NCBI GenBank assembly: GCA_019114885.1
Contig: DXEQ01000271.1
Location: 1 to 10,375, forward strand
Direction: 5' to 3'
Length of the DNA stretch: 10,375 nt
Source: Candidatus Anaerobutyricum stercoripullorum
GTDB taxonomy: Bacteria; Bacillota; Clostridia; Lachnospirales; Lachnospiraceae
Shown: positions 1 through 5,896 of the stretch, one piece after another
How positions within the stretch are numbered: the first letter of the stretch is position 1
How the letters are laid out: every line of letters starts with the position of its first letter
Notes under the pieces: model-generated
The model's input: the letters and a program-made list of their open reading frames with translations, nothing else
Databases searched by the model: none
Told to the model about the DNA's origin: nothing
Position numbers and translations under genes: made by a program

Positions 1-2
1 AA

Positions 3-234
3 GCAAGAGGCTTCAACATCGTGTTCCAGGATTACGCCTTATTCCCGAATCTGAACGGATAAGGTGCTGATCGTCAACAACGGAACCATTTCCCAGTTTG
101 GAGCGCCGGATGAGATCATCCAGACGCCGGACAATGAGTTTGTCAAAGAGTTTATCCTGAATCAGCTGGTGATCAAGAAAAACAATATTTTCACGCTGTT
201 CCGGCAGGGAATGGAAGCCCAGATGGCGATGTGA
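3..234 (+). pseudogene. Remnant of ABC transporter ATPase, internally deleted (probably AEP/phosphonate importer)
   Basis: Two pieces of one ABC ATPase lie side by side in different frames. The first, cut by the window edge, reads GFNIVFQDYALFPNLNG, the Q-loop region of an importer ATPase, and hits a TAA at 60-62. The second, in the frame of position 61, reads DKVLIVNNGTISQFGAP and continues to MEAQMAM before a TGA at 232-234; this is the region after the H-loop, with the usual 'GTP/GAP-E-I' stretch. The signature motif, Walker B, D-loop and H-loop that should separate them (roughly 110 residues in this family) are absent, so the product cannot hydrolyse ATP. The junction is near 54-62. Position upstream of a permease piece, a binding-protein piece and phnWX suggests it was the ATPase of an AEP importer; that substrate is inferred from context only. 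An assembly error is possible. Confidence 0.8.
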
Positions 235-264
235 CAGTAATATAATAATATAAGGTGAAAAACA

Positions 265-891
265 ATGAGTACGCAGAGAAAAGAAAAAGAGATTAAAGGA
301 ATTTTTGTGGTCGTGATCGCGCTGTTTCTCGTATTTTTGCTCATACCGATCCTGCGGCTGTTCGCCAAATCCTTTGAAGCGCAGGGAGGAATTTCTCTGG
401 CAAACTATGGGGAAGTGCTGACCAGCCATGGATTTATGAGCGCCTTCGCGCACAGCCTGATCATTTCTTCGGTCAGCGCGGTGCTGACCACCCTTCTGGC
501 CTTCATACTGGCCTACACGATCAATTATACGAACATACCGAAAGCTTACAAAGGGTTTATCCGGAAAGCGGCGGTGGCTGACAAGGAAGAGGGACTTCCG
601 GTGGATTATGTAGACCCGACGGAGGGCAATTACTCTCTGACCGAGTCCGTAGCCGTGATCGACAAAGGCGACGACAGCAAAGACCTTGCCATGGAGATGG
701 CGGAGTGCATCATCACAAAGGGAAGAGCGAAACTGCAGGAGTACTACCCACTGCCAATTTATGAAGGCGAAACCGCGGATTCCGCTTACATGTCCGCAAA
801 TCCAAAGGTATATCCGGAGCCGCTGACGGTAGATCTGTTAGAAAAACATCAGCAGATTTCCGAGAAAGCCAAAGAACTGGCCGGAAAATAG
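265..891 (+). CDS. Chimeric ORF: ABC permease N-terminus fused to substrate-binding protein C-terminus
   Basis: An open 208-residue frame starts at ATG 265 behind an AAGGTG site at 252-257. Residues 1 to about 100 look like the start of an inner-membrane ABC permease: a basic N-terminus, a membrane segment at about 12-33, an external stretch with SLANYGEVL, and a second membrane segment at about 62-85 ending in AYTINYTNIPKAYKGFIR. From about residue 101 the character changes. The rest is hydrophilic and resembles the end of an extracellular solute-binding protein of the iron/phosphonate type (LPVDYVDPTEGNYSLTESVA, then YYPLPIYEGETAD and a helical tail). The remaining permease segments, the binding-protein-dependent loop, and the signal peptide and main body of the binding protein are missing. 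The frame is kept across the join at about 553-576. The fused protein is unlikely to transport anything. It probably reflects a large deletion in the AEP importer genes, or a collapsed assembly. Confidence 0.8.
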   Translation: MSTQRKEKEIKGIFVVVIALFLVFLLIPILRLFAKSFEAQGGISLANYGEVLTSHGFMSAFAHSLIISSVSAVLTTLLAFILAYTINYTNIPKAYKGFIRKAAVADKEEGLPVDYVDPTEGNYSLTESVAVIDKGDDSKDLAMEMAECIITKGRAKLQEYYPLPIYEGETADSAYMSANPKVYPEPLTVDLLEKHQQISEKAKELAGK

Positions 892-910
892 ACGGCCGGG
901 GCGGTTTTTT
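877..910 (+). terminator. Possible weak intrinsic terminator overlapping the end of the chimeric ORF
   Basis: CTGGCCG (877-883) can pair with CGGCCGG (893-899), giving a 7-bp stem with one G-T pair and a 9-base loop that contains the stop codon. A run of six T follows at 905-910. Five bases (GGCGG) separate the stem from the T run, which is more than usual, so termination would be inefficient at best. Confidence 0.35.
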
Positions 911-933
911 CTGACGTGGAAACTGCCGACCGA

Positions 934-964
934 AAATGTACAGACGAAGCCAGCCGGTACATTT
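934..964. repeat. Inverted repeat upstream of phnW
   Basis: AAATGTAC (934-941) and GTACATTT (957-964) form a perfect 8-bp inverted repeat with a 15-base spacer, in the 151-base gap between the chimeric ORF and phnW. It could be an operator or an RNA hairpin. No convincing promoter hexamers were found next to it, and the rest of this gap holds no other gene. Confidence 0.45.
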
Positions 965-1042
965 CCTGTAAAATGTGAAAAAAAGAAATCAGATACTCGG
1001 ATTCTTACATAAAAAATAATGATAGAAAGACAGGATAATATT

Positions 1043-2146
1043 ATGAAAAACTACAAGCTTTTAACACCAGGACCGCTGACAACTACAGATACCGTCAAAC
1101 AGCAGATGCTGTTCGATCACTGTACCTGGGATGACGATTATAAAAAGATTACATTGGAGATCAGAGATAAACTTCTTGCTCTCGCTCACGTCTCTGAACC
1201 GGAGTACACGGTGGTGCTCATGCAGGGCAGCGGAACTTTCGGCGTGGAATCCGTGATCACCAGCACTGTGGGCAATGATGAGAAACTGCTCATCGCCGCC
1301 AACGGCTCCTACGGACGCCGTATGGCAGATATCGCGGAGCACGCAGGCATCACTTACCGACTCTATGAAGTGAACTATAACGAGATACCGGATGCCGGGC
1401 GGATTGCGGAGATCCTGAAAGAAGACCCGGAGATCACCCACGTGTCCATGGTACACAGCGAGACCACTTCCGGCATCTTAAATGACATAGCCTCTGTCAC
1501 AAAGGTGGTAAAGGCAGCCGGAAAAACGATGATCGTGGACGCCATGTCCAGCTTCGGCGGCGTGGATATCCCGGTGGGTGAACTGGGAATCGACTTTATC
1601 ATCAGCAGCGCCAATAAATGTATCCAGGGCGTGCCGGGATTCTCCTTTATCATATGTAAGAAGGACGCCCTCATGGCAAGCAAAGGCAAGGCAAGAAGTC
1701 TGTCCCTTGATCTGTACGATCAGTGGGAGACCATGCAGGCCGACGGTAAGTGGAGATTCACCTCCCCGACCCATGTGGTGCTGGCCTTCGCGCAGGCATT
1801 AAAGGAGATGGAAGAAGAGGGCGGTATCCCGGCGAGAAATAAGCGCTACACCGAGAATAACCACCTGCTCACAAAGAGACTGCGCGCCCTCGGTTTTGAG
1901 ACCTATGTGGGCGACGAGTATCAGGGCCCGATCATCACCACATTTTTCTACCCGGCAGATAAAAATTATACTTTCCAGGAAATGTATCAGTACATCAAAG
2001 AACGCGGCTACGCCATCTATCCGGGCAAGGTGACGGATGCGGAGACCTTCCGCATCGGAAATATCGGTGAGATTTATGAGGAAGATATCAACAAAGTGTG
2101 CGATATCATCGAGGAGTTCGTCCGGATCAAGAGAGCGGCAGCATAA
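1043..2146 (+). CDS. phnW: 2-aminoethylphosphonate--pyruvate transaminase
   Basis: Cytoplasmic PLP enzyme (class V aminotransferase) that transfers the amino group of 2-aminoethylphosphonate to pyruvate, giving phosphonoacetaldehyde and L-alanine. The 367-residue length matches the family. The N-terminus reads KLLTPGPLTT, the typical PhnW opening. MQGSGTFGVES (about 60-70) is the PLP-phosphate loop, D166 in VDAMSSFGG should hold the pyridine nitrogen, and K192 in SSANKCIQGVPGFSF is the Schiff-base lysine. The start at 1043 is chosen because AGGA lies at 1032-1035 and the protein then begins MKNYKLL as in relatives; an in-frame ATG at 1019 has no good ribosome binding site. phnX follows 26 bases after the stop, so the two form a degradation operon. 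The reading frame is undamaged, unlike the importer genes upstream. Confidence 0.96.
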   Translation: MKNYKLLTPGPLTTTDTVKQQMLFDHCTWDDDYKKITLEIRDKLLALAHVSEPEYTVVLMQGSGTFGVESVITSTVGNDEKLLIAANGSYGRRMADIAEHAGITYRLYEVNYNEIPDAGRIAEILKEDPEITHVSMVHSETTSGILNDIASVTKVVKAAGKTMIVDAMSSFGGVDIPVGELGIDFIISSANKCIQGVPGFSFIICKKDALMASKGKARSLSLDLYDQWETMQADGKWRFTSPTHVVLAFAQALKEMEEEGGIPARNKRYTENNHLLTKRLRALGFETYVGDEYQGPIITTFFYPADKNYTFQEMYQYIKERGYAIYPGKVTDAETFRIGNIGEIYEEDINKVCDIIEEFVRIKRAAA

Positions 2147-2172
2147 TAAAGCAGAAGAAAGAGAGACAAAAA

Positions 2173-2937
2173 ATGCAATACGAAGCAATTATATTTGACT
2201 GGGCCGGAACGACGGTAGATTACGGCTGTTTTGCGCCGGTACAGGCGTTCATGGAGATCTTTAAAGAGTACGGCATCACGCCGACCATGGAAGAGACGAG
2301 AAAACCGATGGGAATGTTAAAATGGGATCACATCAAAACGATGCTTTCCATGGAACGGATTCGCGGAGAATTTAAGCGTATCCACGGCAGAGATTTCACG
2401 GATAAAGACGTGGACGAAATGCATGAGAAATTCGCGGCCAGCCTCATGAAGATTCTCGACCAGTTTTCTGACCCAAAAGACCATGTGGTGGAAACCATGG
2501 CAAAACTGCGGGAAGCCGGTCTGAAGATCGGTTCCACCACCGGATACACCGACGCCATGATGGAGATTGTCACAAAAGAAGCGGCAAAAGCAGGATATGA
2601 ACCGGACTGCTGGTTCAGCCCGGACTCCACCGGCCATATGGGACGCCCGTATCCGTACATGATCTTTAAAAACATGGAAACATTAAACGTCACCAGTGTG
2701 GACAAGGTGATGAAGGTGGGCGATACCCTCTCCGATATCCGCGAGGGCAAAAACGCAGGAGTTTTCTCCGTGGGCATCATCGAGGGAAGTTCCGAGATGG
2801 GACTGACCAAAGCAGAGTATGAGGCGCTCTCCCCGGAAGAGAAAGAGGCCAGAGTGCAGGAAGTGACAAAGCGGTATATGGACGCCGGCGCGGACGCGGT
2901 GGTGCAGGATATCCGGGGCGTGCTGGAGCTGATCTGA
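2173..2937 (+). CDS. phnX: Phosphonoacetaldehyde hydrolase (phosphonatase)
   Basis: HAD-superfamily enzyme that cleaves the C-P bond of phosphonoacetaldehyde to acetaldehyde and phosphate, the second step after PhnW. The 254-residue protein shows all expected elements. D9 in FDWAGTTVD is the nucleophile. K50 in PMGMLKWDHI is the cap-domain lysine that forms the Schiff base and sets phosphonatases apart from other HAD enzymes. STTGYT (121-126) is motif II, R158 sits in GRPYPYMIF, and GDTLSDI (183-189) carries the acidic Mg2+ ligands. The start at 2173 gives the standard MQYEAIIFDWAGT opening and follows a GAAAGAGAG purine stretch at about 2157-2165. An in-frame start at 2098 would lie inside phnW and is rejected. 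With PhnW it lets the cell use AEP as a phosphorus or nitrogen source; supply would now have to come from another importer or from inside the cell. Confidence 0.96.
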   Translation: MQYEAIIFDWAGTTVDYGCFAPVQAFMEIFKEYGITPTMEETRKPMGMLKWDHIKTMLSMERIRGEFKRIHGRDFTDKDVDEMHEKFAASLMKILDQFSDPKDHVVETMAKLREAGLKIGSTTGYTDAMMEIVTKEAAKAGYEPDCWFSPDSTGHMGRPYPYMIFKNMETLNVTSVDKVMKVGDTLSDIREGKNAGVFSVGIIEGSSEMGLTKAEYEALSPEEKEARVQEVTKRYMDAGADAVVQDIRGVLELI

Positions 2938-2981
2938 CAGACCGGCCCAGGTATGAAGATATAGTAGGATGAAAATACAGT

Positions 2982-3028
2982 AAAAAAGAAGGACAGTGTA
3001 TGGATGTGACGCGCTGTTCTTCTTTTTT
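2982..3028 (+). terminator. Intrinsic terminator of the phn operon
   Basis: A 15-bp stem (2982-2996 with 3014-3028, one G-T pair) has A-rich 5' and T-rich 3' ends, AAAAAAGAAG against CTTCTTTTTT, with a 17-base loop. It lies 45 bases after the phnX stop. The A/T flanks mean it could also work on the opposite strand, where no gene reaches it here. Confidence 0.85.
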
Positions 3029-3092
3029 GCAGTTTTGACGAAGGGGTGCGATTACATTTTTTAGTTTCGCATTGAAAAGTCTATGCGTTTTT

Positions 3093-3148
3093 GTGCCGGG
3101 AAGTTTATAAGTTTTGTGCCGGAAGGTGATTGACCGTGCCGGAAGTTT
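3093..3148 (+). repeat. Three GTGCCGG(G)AAG direct repeats around the MATE promoter
   Basis: GTGCCGGGAAGTT (3093-3105), GTGCCGGAAG (3116-3125) and GTGCCGGAAGTTT (3136-3148) start 23 and 20 bases apart, close to two helical turns each. The third copy fills the spacer of the predicted MATE promoter and the second lies just upstream of its -35. This layout is what one expects of direct-repeat binding sites for an unidentified regulator. The role is inferred. Confidence 0.55.
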
Positions 3149-3158
3149 GGAGTAAGAT
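3130..3158 (+). promoter_or_regulatory. Predicted sigma-A promoter for the MATE gene
   Basis: TTGACC (3130-3135) and TAAGAT (3153-3158) with a 17-base spacer match the housekeeping pattern well. It lies downstream of the phn terminator and about 95-107 bases before the MATE start. The TTG of the -35 is also the first codon of an upstream extension of the MATE reading frame, but the promoter reading makes that extension untranslated leader. Confidence 0.55.
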
Positions 3159-3165
3159 AGAGCAG

Positions 3166-3208
3166 GTGCGCAGTAACGGTCTGTATCGATCAGACGGCTG
3201 CGCGGCAC
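3166..3208 (+). other. Hairpin in the MATE mRNA leader
   Basis: Just after the predicted promoter, GTCTG (3179-3183) pairs with CAGAC (3191-3195), and GCGCAG (3168-3173) pairs with CTGCGC (3198-3203), with unpaired bases between. GTG and CAC at the outer ends (3166 and 3206-3208) can extend the fold across a small bulge. No T run follows, so it is not a terminator. It could be a protein operator (the inner part is nearly palindromic around ATCGAT) or a structured 5' leader. Confidence 0.45.
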
Positions 3209-3252
3209 TTAAAAAGGGTTTTCTGATATACAAAAGAATTCATTATGAGGAG

Positions 3253-4626
3253 ATGGAATACGATTTGAAGAAGAACAAATACGAGATTGACATGGTGAAC
3301 GGCTCCATCATGGATAAGCTGGTTTCCTTTTCTCTGCCGCTGATGGCGACCAGCATCTTACAGCTCATGTTCAACGCGGTGGATATCATCGTGGTGGGGC
3401 ATTTTAGCGGCAGCGATGCTCTGGCGGCGGTGGGAGCCACTACCGCTCTCATCAACATTTTTACGAACCTGTTCATCGGGATCTCCATGGGGGCCAACGT
3501 GCTCTGTGCCCGGTATTACGCCGCCGGTCACGATGAGGAGATGTCTGAATCTGTGCATACGGCGATCACGCTGGCGCTTCTCAGCGGTGTCCTCATGGCC
3601 GTCGTCGGTTTTGCCGCGGCGGGCTGGGCGCTGGGCCTGATGGACACGCCGCCCGATGTCATCGGCCTGTCCACCCTTTATATGAAGATATATTTCCTCG
3701 GCATGCCGTTTTTTATGCTCTATAATTACGGCGCGGCCATATTGCGCGCCGTGGGAGATACGAAACGTCCGTTATTTTTCCTGTGTTTTGCCGGTCTTGC
3801 CAATGTGGTGCTCGACCTCCTTCTGGTCATCGTGATTCCGCTGGGAGTCGCCGGGGTCGCCATCGGCACGGTGACGTCCCAGCTGATCTCCAGTCTTCTG
3901 GTACTGCGGTGCCTTTACAGATCAGAGGGCAGCTATCAGGTGCGTTTTTCTAAGCTTACCATAAAAGGCAGCTACGTGAAGCGAATCTTTCAGGTGGGAA
4001 TCCCGGCAGGAATCCAGAGCACGGTCATCAATTTTTCCAACGCTCTGCTGCAGTCATCGGTGAACTCTTTCGGCTCCATCGCCATGGCCGGATACACAGC
4101 GGCCAATAACATCCTCGGTTTCCTGTATGTATCTGTCAACGCAGTCACGCAGGCGTGTATGAGCTTTACCAGTCAGAACTACAGTGTCCGGAAGCCGGAG
4201 AGGATGGACAAGGTCCTCCGGGACTGCATCCTGCTGTCGGCGGGAATCTCCGGTGTGCTGGGTGTGGGCGCCTATGTGTTCGGATCGCAGCTGCTCGGAA
4301 TCTATACATCCAGCTCTGACGTTATCAAGTGTGGTCTGGAGATCGTGTCCATCACAACCGTGCCATACTTCCTCTGCGGCATCATGGACCTTTTTCCGGG
4401 TGCCATGCGGGGTATGGGATACTCGGCAGTGCCGATGGTGCTGTCAGTGATCGGAACGGTTGGAACACGAATCATCTGGATCTACGGTTTCTTCCCGCAT
4501 CACCGGTCGCTGTATTTCCTTTTCATCTCCTATCCGGGATCGTGGATCGCCACCATCGCCATGCAGGCAGTCTGCTTCTACTTCGTGCGGAAGCGGTGCC
4601 GGAAGGTGCTGGGGGCGACGGCGTAA
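3253..4626 (+). CDS. MATE family multidrug efflux transporter
   Basis: Inner-membrane antiporter that expels drugs or other cationic compounds using a Na+ or H+ gradient; the actual substrate cannot be read from sequence. The protein is about 457 residues, normal for the family, with about twelve hydrophobic segments in two related halves. The N-terminal half has the signature around LQLMFNAVDIIVVGHFSG (37-54) and LAAVGATTALINIF; the second half repeats it with IQSTVINFSNALLQSSVNSFG. Start choice is uncertain. ATG 3253 sits directly against AGGAG (3248-3252), too close for it. TTG 3265 lies 12 bases downstream of that site and gives MKKNKYEIDMVNGS, which resembles other Clostridia MATE N-termini. 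The frame stays open up to 3130, but that part looks like leader. The gene is monocistronic, between its own promoter and a strong terminator. Confidence 0.93.
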   Translation: MEYDLKKNKYEIDMVNGSIMDKLVSFSLPLMATSILQLMFNAVDIIVVGHFSGSDALAAVGATTALINIFTNLFIGISMGANVLCARYYAAGHDEEMSESVHTAITLALLSGVLMAVVGFAAAGWALGLMDTPPDVIGLSTLYMKIYFLGMPFFMLYNYGAAILRAVGDTKRPLFFLCFAGLANVVLDLLLVIVIPLGVAGVAIGTVTSQLISSLLVLRCLYRSEGSYQVRFSKLTIKGSYVKRIFQVGIPAGIQSTVINFSNALLQSSVNSFGSIAMAGYTAANNILGFLYVSVNAVTQACMSFTSQNYSVRKPERMDKVLRDCILLSAGISGVLGVGAYVFGSQLLGIYTSSSDVIKCGLEIVSITTVPYFLCGIMDLFPGAMRGMGYSAVPMVLSVIGTVGTRIIWIYGFFPHHRSLYFLFISYPGSWIATIAMQAVCFYFVRKRCRKVLGATA

Positions 4627-4627
4627 G

Positions 4628-4670
4628 AAAAAACGTTGCCATGGCAAAGACAACCATGACAACGTTTTTT
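4628..4670. terminator. Bidirectional intrinsic terminator between converging genes
   Basis: A 17-base arm (4628-4644, AAAAAACGTTG then CATGG) pairs with 4654-4670, with one C/A mismatch and a 9-base loop. A runs on one side and T runs on the other let it stop the MATE transcript on the + strand and the AAA-ATPase-like transcript on the - strand. It begins one base after the MATE stop codon and ends 20 bases from the stop of the converging gene. Confidence 0.88.
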
Positions 4671-4690
4671 ACAATTATCAATTTTTTATT

Positions 4691-5752
4691 TTATTTCATT
4701 GACTCTTCAAACCAGCGAAGCACGGTATTTTTATAAATGTACCGAACTTCGATATTGGGAATCGACATTTCCGCAAAAATGTCTTCTTCCTTCTGTATCT
4801 GGCGGATTTTTTTCAGATAGCCGGTAAAGAACAGGAAGTTCCAGAGATGGTTCTGTGTGGAATCCATATCTTCGTAGGTAATATCTTCATGAACCGGTTT
4901 AAAAATTGTTTCTCCCGCAATGAGCGATTCGATTTCCTGCCGGACAGAGAAATCCGCTCTTTCCACCAGTGTGCGGACAATACTGTTGGAACTGGTATTG
5001 GACCAGAAAGGTTTAAAGAGAGCGTCAGAATTTTTGTAACAGGAATCCACATAGCTGATGACACTCCATGGATTATATACCTCCGTATCGCCAAACTGAT
5101 ATCCGTCATACCACTCTTTTACACAATCTCTTTTAGATTCCAGATGATAGGAGGAGAGCATGGAGTCAACTTCTTCCTGTGTGAATCCGAAATGTTCTGC
5201 ATAGGAATCATCCATGATGGAGATGATATTCAGGTTGTTCAGTCCGGTAAAAATGGATTCTTTACTGATACGGAGACAGCCGGTGATGACGGCAAACTCC
5301 AGGGTGTTATTCGTTTTCAGGGCCGATTCAAACAGGGAGCGGACGAGTCCGGCCATTCTGTCATAAAATCCATGAAAATAGGCATTTTCAAGAGGAACGA
5401 TGCTTTCTTTCAGACAATAAAAAGCAGCGGAGTAGCTGTCCTGTTTCATAGATTTTAATGATAAGAAAATGACAGGATATTGTCCCATTTCGCTCAGATA
5501 TTTTTCTCCTGTCCGCATAATTTTTGTTCCGGTAAAAAGAGGAGTGCAATCTTTTTCGGATTTTTCAAAAAAATACTGAAGCATGCTCATGTTCAGAGTT
5601 TTTCCGAAACGCCTTGGCCGGGTGAACAGGTTGACTTTCCCTTTCTTGTCAAGCAACTCTTTGATGAGCATGGTCTTGTCCACATAATAATAGCCCTTTT
5701 CAATCATTTCCGCGTAATTTTCAATTCCGATTGGCAGCGGCGTCCATCCCAT
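4691..5752 (-). CDS. Truncated AAA-ATPase-like protein (PF09820 family), probably inactive
   Basis: Member of the large family of AAA-ATPase-like/PD-(D/E)XK nuclease proteins common in Clostridia and Bacteroidetes; biological role unknown. Residues 3-30 (TPLPIGIENYAEMIEKGYYYVDKT) and the P-loop-like TRPRRFGKT (44-52) are typical, as are AVITGCLRISKESIFTGLNN (154-173), EWYDGYQFG and NPWSVISY. Two parts are missing. Near residue 118 (CLKESI directly followed by VPLENAYFHGFY) about 60-75 residues are absent, including the Walker B 'IDEYD' just before VPLENAY. The protein also stops at 353 residues, after the point IPNIEVRYIYKNTVLRWFEE, without the C-terminal nuclease domain of ~520-residue relatives; no remnant lies downstream. 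The start at 5752 follows AAGGAGG at 5760-5766; an in-frame ATG at 5815 lacks such a site. The gene is visibly richer in A+T than the thi genes, which fits acquisition. Probably a decaying copy. Confidence 0.8.
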   Translation of the reverse strand: MGWTPLPIGIENYAEMIEKGYYYVDKTMLIKELLDKKGKVNLFTRPRRFGKTLNMSMLQYFFEKSEKDCTPLFTGTKIMRTGEKYLSEMGQYPVIFLSLKSMKQDSYSAAFYCLKESIVPLENAYFHGFYDRMAGLVRSLFESALKTNNTLEFAVITGCLRISKESIFTGLNNLNIISIMDDSYAEHFGFTQEEVDSMLSSYHLESKRDCVKEWYDGYQFGDTEVYNPWSVISYVDSCYKNSDALFKPFWSNTSSNSIVRTLVERADFSVRQEIESLIAGETIFKPVHEDITYEDMDSTQNHLWNFLFFTGYLKKIRQIQKEEDIFAEMSIPNIEVRYIYKNTVLRWFEESMK

Positions 5753-5780
5753 GATGATTCCTCCTTCCCGGATTTCAAAC

Positions 5781-5809
5781 CAGCCCCGGCGCATTGGAAC
5801 CGGGGACTG
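5781..5809 (-). other. Hairpin in the leader of the AAA-ATPase-like gene
   Basis: CAGCCCCGG (5781-5789) pairs with CCGGGG-A-CTG (5800-5809), giving 9 bp with one bulged base and a 10-base loop. It lies between the predicted promoter and the strong ribosome binding site, 15 bases upstream of the latter. It could affect translation; no function is known. Confidence 0.4.
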
Positions 5810-5856
5810 ATTCATCTTTCTATCATTAGAATTTCTTGTCTTGATGATATAGTTTT

Positions 5857-5885
5857 ATCTTACTATGCCCGTAAGAAAGACGCAA
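5857..5885 (-). promoter_or_regulatory. Predicted promoter of the AAA-ATPase-like gene
   Basis: Read on the - strand, TTGCGT (5880-5885) and TAAGAT (5857-5862) are 17 bases apart, a good housekeeping-type match. The inverted repeat TCTTAC/GTAAGA (5858-5863 and 5871-5876) spans the -10 and spacer and might be an operator. The promoter starts only 11 bases after the last thi-operon codon; no clear thi terminator was found in between, so read-through from the thi operon is possible. Confidence 0.5.
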
Positions 5886-5896
5886 GCAAAATCCTT

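Noticed and set aside
3130..3252. N-terminal extension of the MATE protein from TTG 3130
   Set aside because: The TTG coincides with a good -35 hexamer and the extra 41 residues resemble no MATE N-terminus; the region contains repeats and a hairpin typical of a leader.
4847..5458. 203-residue + strand ORF opposite the AAA-ATPase-like gene
   Set aside because: It is the antisense shadow of a gene with recognisable family motifs on the other strand.
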